64,000 nucleotides of DNA from NCBI GenBank assembly GCA_964584775.1, contig CAZPBC010000003.1, forward strand, positions 24,080 to 88,079. Direction: 5' to 3'. The notes under the pieces are model-generated. The model ran no database searches. It was not told the DNA's origin and was given only the letters and a program-made list of their open reading frames with translations. A program made the translations under genes and the position numbers. Source of the DNA: CAZPBC01 sp964584775 (GTDB lineage Bacteria > Chlamydiota > Chlamydiia > Chlamydiales > SLFE01). Shown here piece after piece: positions 57,320-64,000 of the stretch. The first letter of the stretch is position 1; every line of letters starts with the position of its first letter.

Positions 57320-59812
57320 TTATCTTCCATCGTATTCCCGGCAGGTACTGCAGCTTGTTTCGCTGGGAGCCGGGACGCAGAACATCTGCGTGTCGTAGTA
57401 GCGATCTCGTGGGCGGCCGCAGACCATCATCACAGTTTGTCTATACGCATCGTGGATCTGGCACTCGCGGCTTTCGTTCATGCGGCACATGAAGTAGGGG
57501 AGGTCGCCGGGTCTTTCTGAAAGTTTTTCCATCTTTATTCGTTCAATATCAACGCAAGGATCGTAGATGATTTTTGGGGTGAGGAAGATGATCATCTCTG
57601 TGGAACGGTCTTCCATCGTTGTAAAGCTAAAGAGCTTTCCAAATCCCGGGATTTCACCGACGAGGGGAATCGCGTCGCGTCTGTCAGCAGATTCTTTTTT
57701 GCGCAGTCCTCCGAGGACAATGGTCTGGCCATCAGGAACCATCACTTCGTTGGTGATGTTTCTTCGGTTGACAGGGGGGCGCTCTGGAGTGTCTGTCGTG
57801 CGGTCGATCGTGTCGAAGTAGATATCGGATTTGAGGGTGATGTAGTCGACGTTGTCACCTGAGGGGTTATCAGGTGTGTTCAGGTGGACGGTGGGTGTGA
57901 CGTCGATCGTGATTCCATACTGTGCCCGGGCAAAGCTTGCACGCGGGACGTTGGAGTTCGTTGAGTCGATGAAGTTCACCCCGGTTGAGATCGAGATCTC
58001 GTCGAGAATGGTGACTCGAGCCGGAACTTGGTTCAACGTGACGACTGAGGGGTTCGCATTGAGGCGCACATGCTGCTGAGTCATCAAGAAGCGGTAGGTG
58101 AGATCGAAGGCCGGCATGCAGTCAGTCTTCGGCCTGGAGAGCATAAACTCTGTGACACCGCGTGCAATGTCTTGGAAGGTGAAGCTGGTGTTACGAGTAT
58201 TGGAAGCTGCTCCACCGATGCGGAGTAAGTTCAATCCGTAATCAGTATTCTCGACTAAATTCCGCTCAAAAAGGAGGATGTCGATCTGCACCATTTTCTT
58301 CGGTGTATCGAGCTTGGCGACAATATCATTGATTCTTGAGAGGTACTCTTTATCGACCACCATGATCACAGAGCTGGTCTTCTCATCGACAATAAAGTTG
58401 GGGGTGTTGATCTCTGATCTGACCTGGTCGGCGGGACTGTCCACAAAACCAGGGTTGACGGCGCCGGGGTCGATGACAGGTGTTCCATTGAGGAAGTAAG
58501 AGTTGTCAAAGAGGGTGGTTGCAATGCCTGGTGGGAGGTTTTCGTTGTTGTTGATATTGATTGTCTGTCCGTTCTCATCTCTTTGGATGACCGCTTCAGC
58601 GGGCTTTCCAATCCGTTCACGGACCATGGCAGTGTAGATCTGCTGAAGGGTGACAGCAAGATCACCAGCTGCAGTGTAGCGCGCGGTGTACCACTGAACG
58701 GCTTTTTCTGCTCCTCCTGCGATGGAGTTCTCAACACGTTGGATCAGCTCTTCGGTTTTACGGATCTCATCCTTCGTTCCGACGAGAAAGAGCGCTTGAG
58801 AGAGGCTGTCTAAAACAATTAGCTTCAGTCCTGCAACCTCTTCGTCACCTCGCTCTTGCCGCTTTGGGGCTTTTCCATCTTCTTCGATGATGACGGGGTC
58901 TTCGGCAATCTGGTCAAACATCGCTGCGACCACACGCGCCATCTCTTCGGCTTTGATGCGACGGAGCGGAACGAGTTTGTACTCGCGCTCGGTCTGATTC
59001 TCAGCCATGAAGTCGTAAAGTTTGAGAAGGTCTTGGACTTCGTTGACCTGAGAGACGATGATGACATCCCTACCAAATTGCTCTACCGTTGCACTTTTTG
59101 GATTGACGAACTTATTGAGGAAGGCTGTGATCCGACGCACTTCCGTCGCTGGAGGTGTCAGAATAAAGGCGATGCGGTCCCCTTGGGGTAGGAAGTGGAG
59201 GTCTTCGCGGCTGGAGGTGATCGCACGGACGATCGATGCGCCCTCTTCAGTCAGGTAAAGTTCACGGAGGTAGGGACCTGTTTCTCGGATGCCAATGCCA
59301 TTTTGTGTGAGGATTTTGGAAAGGATCGTTTCCCACTCAGCACGGGGGATTGGCACGCTGGAGTTGACAGAGAGCCGCATCTCTGAGATTTCAGGTGACA
59401 TCACATAGAGGTGTTCCGCTGAACCAAAGTCGATGACAAGTTGCCCGATGGTGGTTTCTGGTTGGTGCCAGAGTGAGTAGATATCGCTTTTCGTCGTCTC
59501 GCTGGAGACATTCATCCACTCTTTGCTCAGGCGGCTGATTTCTGAACGTTCAGCGGTAATGGCTTCAAGGAGTTCTGCGAATTCCTCTTCACTTCCCCCT
59601 TCAGCATGGAGCGTCCTCACTTCCGCATAGAGGGTACGGAGCGCATTCTTCGACTCCTCTAACTCTTGGTTAATGTTGGTGAGAGCCGCTTCAACCTGTG
59701 GGTCGAGATCGGTAGAGGATTTTTTGAGTCCTGATTTTTTCTCTGCAATCGTCTGTCCGACGAGCTGTGCAGAGGTGGCGAGGACGATCCACAAAAACGT
59801 CCATTTTTTCAT
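57320..59812 (-). CDS. gspD: Type II secretion secretin GspD with Cys-rich tail
   Basis: 830 residues. Signal peptide 'MKKWTFLWIVLATSAQLVGQ' 'TIA'. A helical segment (about 30-110) is followed by secretin N-domains ('EVRRITAFLNKFVNPKSATV', 'LKLIVLDSLSQALFLVGTKD', 'SSVIMVVDKEYLSRINDIVA') and the C-terminal secretin with 'MVPDGQTIVLGGLRKKESAD' and 'PGFGKLFSFTTMEDRSTEMI' 'IFLTPKI'. The last ~65 residues hold six Cys in a tail not typical of other secretins ('FMCRMNESREC', 'VCGRPRD', 'FCVPAPSETSCSTCREY'). It forms the outer-membrane pore. Confidence 0.93.
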   Translation of the reverse strand: MKKWTFLWIVLATSAQLVGQTIAEKKSGLKKSSTDLDPQVEAALTNINQELEESKNALRTLYAEVRTLHAEGGSEEEFAELLEAITAERSEISRLSKEWMNVSSETTKSDIYSLWHQPETTIGQLVIDFGSAEHLYVMSPEISEMRLSVNSSVPIPRAEWETILSKILTQNGIGIRETGPYLRELYLTEEGASIVRAITSSREDLHFLPQGDRIAFILTPPATEVRRITAFLNKFVNPKSATVEQFGRDVIIVSQVNEVQDLLKLYDFMAENQTEREYKLVPLRRIKAEEMARVVAAMFDQIAEDPVIIEEDGKAPKRQERGDEEVAGLKLIVLDSLSQALFLVGTKDEIRKTEELIQRVENSIAGGAEKAVQWYTARYTAAGDLAVTLQQIYTAMVRERIGKPAEAVIQRDENGQTININNNENLPPGIATTLFDNSYFLNGTPVIDPGAVNPGFVDSPADQVRSEINTPNFIVDEKTSSVIMVVDKEYLSRINDIVAKLDTPKKMVQIDILLFERNLVENTDYGLNLLRIGGAASNTRNTSFTFQDIARGVTEFMLSRPKTDCMPAFDLTYRFLMTQQHVRLNANPSVVTLNQVPARVTILDEISISTGVNFIDSTNSNVPRASFARAQYGITIDVTPTVHLNTPDNPSGDNVDYITLKSDIYFDTIDRTTDTPERPPVNRRNITNEVMVPDGQTIVLGGLRKKESADRRDAIPLVGEIPGFGKLFSFTTMEDRSTEMIIFLTPKIIYDPCVDIERIKMEKLSERPGDLPYFMCRMNESRECQIHDAYRQTVMMVCGRPRDRYYDTQMFCVPAPSETSCSTCREYDGR

Positions 59813-59814
59813 GA

Positions 59815-61155
59815 TTACTGGTTCAGTGTTTGGTATTCAGTCTCTGTCGTGTCCGTGTTTTCAACCAAGTGGGTTCTGTTTCTTGGAATCTTTAGGACAG
59901 TTACAGATGAAGTCGGTACATCGAGTTCAAAACTTTCCATCTCTGTTCGAGAGGGGTTAAAGAGCGTCGCTGTGAGCACTTGTTTGTCACCGAGCTTCGA
60001 GACACCATCAAAAACAAAGAGAGGGCCTTGTAGCTTGCGGTCGACATATTCATCAATCTCTTCAGCGGTCTCAATCTTCTCCCAACCGGCGTCGGTCTTG
60101 ACGAGCCAATCTTGAGGGCGAAGGGTCATCTTCTGTCCACCCACCTCGAAGACGTACTGTGAGCGTGTCTTCGTTGCGATGAACTTGAAGTCGTGCTGAA
60201 GCTGTTGCTTCTGGAAGCGTTCTTGTGATTTGAGGAGGTTGAGTGTCATCTTGCTCGTGCCTTCCTCGTTCCAAAGGTCAAAGGTGATGAGGCGGTCGGC
60301 GATCTTCTTGACATAGAGGAGGGGCTTCTCGCGTGTGTCGAGGCCGGGCTCCTTCACTTCCCAGGTCAGACCATTCCAAACGATCACATCTCCTTGGTTC
60401 ACAAAGAGGGAGTAGTTCTCCTCTCCTTCACCGAAGTCGATGCGCTGTTTGTGGACGATATCCGCATACTCATCCCCTCCGTGGCGCTCAAAGAAGCGGT
60501 CTTCTCCGTACCACTTGGCTTTTTGACGTGCGAGAAGGGTTCCGTCGACACGTGTTTTTCCAATCATCCAGTTGCTAGGACGGGAGGTGCGGTGGATCTC
60601 ACGTGTACTCAGAACAAACTCGCGGTTTTTTGCGGGTTGAGTGATCAGCTCATTCTCTTCACCAACGAGGCTCAGAGTGATTTTCGCCGATTTTTCTTGA
60701 GGTGTGACTTCTAACCAGAGAGAGGTGGGCTCGTTGTCGGGACTAAAGACGTAACGGGAAGGTTTTTCATTGCGGTCGTAGAGAAGGTAGAGTTTCTCTC
60801 CCGGAGCCACCGGAGCCATTCCGCTGTTGTTTGCGAGGGCAAAAAAGACCGCCTCTTTTTGATGGCCGGCGTCGGGGCGTCCCGTTGAACCGAGGTAGGT
60901 GAGAACTTTCGACAGGTCGGGAAGCTGGAGCTTGGGTGTCTCAAATTTGAGTTGAAGTAGCGTCTCAGAGAGAGTCTCGAAGGAGAGAGCGGGCTGCTCG
61001 AAGGCGCTCACAGCGAACTTGGTCTCTTTGGTAGGGCCATCCCATAGGGGAGCGTCCTCGCCGGTCTTCAAAAAAGAGACAAGGGCGAGCAGGAGGACGA
61101 TCGAAGAGAGTCCTACAAGGGCCAGGTTTAGAGTGTAGATCAACTGTCTTTTCAT
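59815..61155 (-). CDS. First gene of the T2SS operon, membrane-anchored periplasmic protein
   Basis: 446 residues. One N-terminal helix ('LALVGLSSIVLLLALVSFLK'), then a large soluble, beta-rich region. It occupies the place of the chlamydia-specific gene upstream of gspD, where other bacteria have GspC; a clear GspC HR or PDZ domain is not recognised. It may link the secretin to the inner-membrane platform by position and topology, which is inference. gspD follows 2 bp downstream. Confidence 0.65.
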   Translation of the reverse strand: MKRQLIYTLNLALVGLSSIVLLLALVSFLKTGEDAPLWDGPTKETKFAVSAFEQPALSFETLSETLLQLKFETPKLQLPDLSKVLTYLGSTGRPDAGHQKEAVFFALANNSGMAPVAPGEKLYLLYDRNEKPSRYVFSPDNEPTSLWLEVTPQEKSAKITLSLVGEENELITQPAKNREFVLSTREIHRTSRPSNWMIGKTRVDGTLLARQKAKWYGEDRFFERHGGDEYADIVHKQRIDFGEGEENYSLFVNQGDVIVWNGLTWEVKEPGLDTREKPLLYVKKIADRLITFDLWNEEGTSKMTLNLLKSQERFQKQQLQHDFKFIATKTRSQYVFEVGGQKMTLRPQDWLVKTDAGWEKIETAEEIDEYVDRKLQGPLFVFDGVSKLGDKQVLTATLFNPSRTEMESFELDVPTSSVTVLKIPRNRTHLVENTDTTETEYQTLNQ

Positions 61156-61367
61156 AAATATACTCTAAAGTGTTCATTCTAACACTTTTTGCATAATTTT
61201 AAAAGCATCGGTAACGAAAATTTTATTGAGAGAAGTAATAGTTAAATTATTAATTTTAAGGTGTTTATGCCTTTCCTTCGAGGAGAGGACTAAAATTCAA
61301 ATTGAAATCCTCTTTGAAATCCCCTATATAAAAACCATTTGATTCATATTTAACGGAGGAAAATTCC
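61156..61367. promoter_or_regulatory. Divergent regulatory region between T2SS operon and nqrA operon
   Basis: 212 AT-rich bases without an ORF. On the plus strand TTGAGA (about 61234) with TTAAAT-type sequence some 17 bases on is a possible promoter; 'cctttccttcgaggagagg' (61268) forms a short hairpin; 'ggagga' lies 7 bases before the ATG at 61368. Confidence 0.35.
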
Positions 61368-61787
61368 ATGGCTGACGAAAAAGATCCTGGCCAAGAAGAG
61401 TCGGGTAAAAAAGATTCTTTACAGGAGAAAATTGGCGAAAAGCTGGATGATTTTAAGAAAAATGAGAACGTGCGCCAAGCTGTTGAGTTTGCCCAGTCCA
61501 ACAAGGGCGATACCTTTGGTTTTATTGCACTTGTGGTCGGTATCCTGATCCTGATTTTCAACCAATTTTGGGGTGGAATCATCATCGGTGCCATTGCTGG
61601 CCTCTACTTTGCAGATCCTCTGATCTCATGGGTACGTAACTTTAAGGATTACGTCGAGAAAGATGGGTATGTGAAGGCGATCATCCTTCTCGGGGTGGCC
61701 CTTGGTCTTCTGATCGTGGCTCCCGCCTTCTTTTTAGGGTGTGTCGCCGCTGTCGGAGTAAAGTACATCATCGCAAGCAGTAACTAA
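61368..61787 (+). CDS. Small membrane protein preceding nqrA (chlamydia-conserved)
   Basis: 139 residues. A highly charged N-terminus (about 1-48), then four hydrophobic segments in two pairs: 'FGFIALVVGILILIFNQFWG', 'IIIGAIAGLYFADPLI', 'AIILLGVALGLLIVAPAFFL', 'GCVAAVGVKYII'. A protein of this size next to nqrA is conserved in Chlamydia. It may help assemble or stabilise Na+-NQR, but no direct evidence is visible. nqrA starts 4 bp after its stop. Confidence 0.75.
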   Translation: MADEKDPGQEESGKKDSLQEKIGEKLDDFKKNENVRQAVEFAQSNKGDTFGFIALVVGILILIFNQFWGGIIIGAIAGLYFADPLISWVRNFKDYVEKDGYVKAIILLGVALGLLIVAPAFFLGCVAAVGVKYIIASSN

Positions 61788-61791
61788 ACGT

Positions 61792-63165
61792 ATGGCAAAA
61801 CTGAAAATCACTAAAGGGCTCGATGTTCCAATCAAGGGAGCGCCGACAGGTCCTGTGCAACCGCTTCTAGTCGACGGCCGTCCCGCTAAACCGAAAGAGA
61901 TCGCTCTCGATTTCTCTCCTTTCTTGATGATCAAACCAAAGCTTCTCAAAAAAGCGGGGGAGATGGTCAAGGTGGGGGAGCCCCTCGTTGCTGGTAAGCA
62001 GGTACCTGGTAGAATGTTTGTGAGCCCTGCTTCTGGCGTCATTAAAGAGGTGCATCGCGGCCTCAAACGGCGCCTGCTCAGTATTGTGATTGAAGTTTCT
62101 GAAAATGAGGAATTTAAAGAGTTTCCTCAGGAGGATCCCGCGGACCTTTCTCGCGAGCACTTGACAGAGCTCTTAATGGAGGGGGGGATTTTTGCTCACA
62201 TCCGTCGCCGTCCCTTTGACCTCCTTGCCGATCCCCATCAAACGCCACGTGCCATTTTTGTCAGCGCGGTCGAGACCGCTCCCTTCCAGCCTTCAGCAGA
62301 GATGCAAGTTGAGGGATTCGAAGAGGAGTTTGCTGTTGGCCTTGAAGCTCTCAAAAAGCTCACGGACGGACCTGTCCATCTCGTCTATCCGGAGAAATCT
62401 GACTTCAAGCCTTTTACGGAAGCTGCTGTCGAAACCCATACGATCGAGGGACCGCATCCGGCGGGTAACCACTCGGTTCACATTCAGATGCTGAGCCCCA
62501 TCCAGTCCGTGGAAGAGAATATCTGGACACTCCGTGCACTGGACGTTGTCTGTATCGGGCACCTCTTAAAGCAGGGCCGAATCCATACTGACCGTGTGGT
62601 TTCGATCGCGGGCCCGGGTGTCCTTGATGGAGCTGCAGGCTACTTCCGCACACGTGCGGGTGCGCCCGTCTCCTCGCTCATCGCAGGACGAGTAGAAAAA
62701 GGAGCGATGCGTTTTGTTTCAGGCGATCTACTCATGGGATCCAAGGTCGATGCGGAAGGATTTCTTGGTTTTTATGACACCCAACTCTCGGTTGTGCCTG
62801 AAAGCACACACCGTGAGATGCTCCACTTTTTCCGGCTCGGGATCGATAAGTATTCCGCAAGCCGCACCTACCTCTCCGGTTTTCTTTCTGACCGGATCTA
62901 TGACTTCAATACGTCCAACCATGGGGAGCACCGTGCTTTCGTCATCGCTAAACCTTATGATGCAGTGATGCCGATGAATATTCCTACGATGCAGCTCGTC
63001 AAAGCTGTCATGGCAGAGGATTTTGATCTCGCTGAAGAGCTCGGTTTCCTAGAAGTAGCTCCGGAAGATTTTGCACTCGCAACCTTTGTTTGCCCCTCGA
63101 AGATGGAGATGATTGGAATCATCGAGAAGGGTCTCAAAGAGTATGCGGTGGATGTTTTGCACTAA
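61792..63165 (+). CDS. nqrA: Na+-translocating NADH-quinone reductase subunit A
   Basis: 457 residues, starting 'MAKLKITKGLDVPIKGAPTG' as in the family, with 'MMIKPKLLKKAGEMVKVGEP' (here FLMIKPKLL) and an RnfC-barrel-type segment in the first third, then 'LDVVCIGHLLKQGRIHTDRV' 'VSIAGPGV' and 'FVCPSKMEMIGIIEKGLKEY'. Cytoplasmic, quinone-binding peripheral subunit of the sodium pump. The other nqr genes are not in the window; in Chlamydia too nqrA is apart from nqrBCDE. No good Shine-Dalgarno, so translation is likely coupled to the upstream gene. Confidence 0.95.
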   Translation: MAKLKITKGLDVPIKGAPTGPVQPLLVDGRPAKPKEIALDFSPFLMIKPKLLKKAGEMVKVGEPLVAGKQVPGRMFVSPASGVIKEVHRGLKRRLLSIVIEVSENEEFKEFPQEDPADLSREHLTELLMEGGIFAHIRRRPFDLLADPHQTPRAIFVSAVETAPFQPSAEMQVEGFEEEFAVGLEALKKLTDGPVHLVYPEKSDFKPFTEAAVETHTIEGPHPAGNHSVHIQMLSPIQSVEENIWTLRALDVVCIGHLLKQGRIHTDRVVSIAGPGVLDGAAGYFRTRAGAPVSSLIAGRVEKGAMRFVSGDLLMGSKVDAEGFLGFYDTQLSVVPESTHREMLHFFRLGIDKYSASRTYLSGFLSDRIYDFNTSNHGEHRAFVIAKPYDAVMPMNIPTMQLVKAVMAEDFDLAEELGFLEVAPEDFALATFVCPSKMEMIGIIEKGLKEYAVDVLH

Positions 63166-63168
63166 TCT

Positions 63169-64000
63169 TTACGACGAGCCTTGAAAAGCTTCCACCAGAT
63201 CCTGTTTCATCATAAAGAATTGCTTTCTGATTTGGACAAGGTGGGGTTCGATCTCTTCTTGAGTGATCCGTTCTCCCAGTCCTTCTAAAGGTTTGAGCGC
63301 CTTGGTGAGTGCCTGCTGGCTCGCTTCATCGGCCGAAACTTGTTCGAGAGCTTCCCTAATGGAGGGGAGATGCTGAGTGATCATGGCAGAGGTCACCTCT
63401 CTTCTTCGTGGAGTATTTTCACCCTTTGGTTTTAGAGTGAGTCTTTTTTTACCCTTCCCAATTGCTTGTGCGAGATGTTCAAGTTTTTGTAGTTGTACTT
63501 CTGCTTCACGTCGCAACCCCTCCGCAGAGATGTGTCTTCCTTTGGATAGTTGTTGGAGGGCACTGGTGATTGTTTCGACAGGGGAAAGAACGTCTTGTGA
63601 AGAGAGGAGAATGTCAGTAAGGGGTAAATGGGGTTTCACTCTTTGGAAGATGGCATAAACAGTGTCGCAGTAAGCCAAAACTCTTTCGAAGCAAGGAACA
63701 AATACCTGGGCAAACAGAAGAGCAGCTTCAATGTCATCCACAGAGGTCCTTGCTAGGTTGACTGGTTCGAGTTGCGCAAACTTCTTCCCTCTTGCTGAGA
63801 GAGCTCCCATCGATGCGCGTCTTTGATGTCCTGGTGTTTTGGGGAGGGTTTTCACATCGATAGTGATGGTTCTGTTGGCTGCTCCGACCTCAACCATATC
63901 AACAATTTTTCGAGCCATGGATTGAACTGTCGAGATTTCATCTTGTATTGAAAATAGAGTGTTGCTGAGGTGCACTTGGAGGAACTCAATCTCTAAACCG
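63169..64000 (-). CDS. Orphan helical protein, 3' part
   Basis: The frame is open to the window edge (GLEIEFLQ precedes the first visible GTG at 63975), so the gene is cut at its 5' end; 277 codons are visible. Not recognised. It is helical with 'LSARGKKFAQLEP' and a C-terminal 'ALTKALKPLEGLGERITQEE', recalling the L-x-P helical modules of the two large proteins at 727-7288, though the likeness is weak. It converges on nqrA with 3 bp between the stops. Confidence 0.6.
   Translation of the reverse strand, partial: GLEIEFLQVHLSNTLFSIQDEISTVQSMARKIVDMVEVGAANRTITIDVKTLPKTPGHQRRASMGALSARGKKFAQLEPVNLARTSVDDIEAALLFAQVFVPCFERVLAYCDTVYAIFQRVKPHLPLTDILLSSQDVLSPVETITSALQQLSKGRHISAEGLRREAEVQLQKLEHLAQAIGKGKKRLTLKPKGENTPRRREVTSAMITQHLPSIREALEQVSADEASQQALTKALKPLEGLGERITQEEIEPHLVQIRKQFFMMKQDLVEAFQGSS

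Noticed and set aside
1..64000. tRNA, rRNA, transposase, integrase, prophage and CRISPR genes
   Set aside because: Intergenic gaps were read for cloverleaf and array patterns and gene products for recombinase motifs; none were seen.

Overview
The window reads as chromosomal DNA of a chlamydia-related bacterium (order Chlamydiales, one of the amoeba or arthropod associated 'environmental' families rather than Chlamydia itself). The case rests on gene order typical of that order: rplU-rpmA-obg; sppA/sohB-polA-coaE-rho; a CysJ-type reductase without its flavodoxin domain in the neighbourhood of ispF; murA near argS; DUF2709-tsaE-engB-dnaQ; a complete-looking type II secretion operon with a chlamydia-type first gene; and a small membrane protein next to nqrA. 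Several paralogous 'accessory' genes absent from the small Chlamydia genomes sit between these conserved blocks. No tRNA, rRNA, insertion sequence, integrase or CRISPR array is visible. Family or species cannot be assigned from the sequence alone.

Layout: 1-666 end of a GT39-like membrane glycosyltransferase; 727-7288 two ~1060-residue paralogous orphan proteins made by a tandem duplication whose junction is still readable; 7263-8240 a 2-hydroxyacid dehydrogenase-like protein with all three catalytic residues replaced; 8323-10890 L21, L27, Obg and a PLP enzyme; 11070-16736 (minus) sppA-polA-coaE-rho; 16832-17959 CysJ-like; 18070-22325 three LRR proteins with hydrophobic N-termini inserted between cysJ and ispF; 22342-30924 ispF, an ATP-grasp-like protein, murA, epmB, an orphan Ser/Thr/Pro-headed protein, argS and leucine dehydrogenase; 31020-34396 DUF2709, tsaE, engB, dnaQ-like and a PdxS-like protein lacking its catalytic lysines; 34524-36690 a TSUP transporter and a BrnQ transporter flanking a highly structured divergent leader; 36752-39779 (minus) cca/pcnB, a SPOUT methyltransferase and rsgA; 39805-44618 mutL, pepP and an orphan; 44676-50225 a histidine kinase, an orphan, moxR-DUF58-DUF4381-like and a CsaA-like protein; 50461-51630 a LuxR-type regulator with a decayed paralogue upstream and a small basic membrane protein; 51627-61155 (minus) type II secretion; 61368-63165 membrane protein and nqrA; 63169-64000 the 3' part of an orphan.

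Most housekeeping genes are packed in operons with 4-50 bp overlaps. The most interesting items are: (1) the brnQ leader, which carries a 14-codon ORF with four consecutive Cys codons lying in the 5' arm of a nested hairpin that covers the brnQ Shine-Dalgarno, resembling a translational attenuator; (2) four pseudopilins that all keep the +5 Glu and hydrophobic helix but all lack the Gly at -1 needed by classical prepilin peptidases; (3) two apparent pseudoenzymes (PdxS-like, dehydrogenase-like); (4) the fossil junction of a 3.4-kb tandem duplication; (5) a relic of a second LuxR gene; and (6) the LRR family. Functions given for orphans are inferences and are marked as such.
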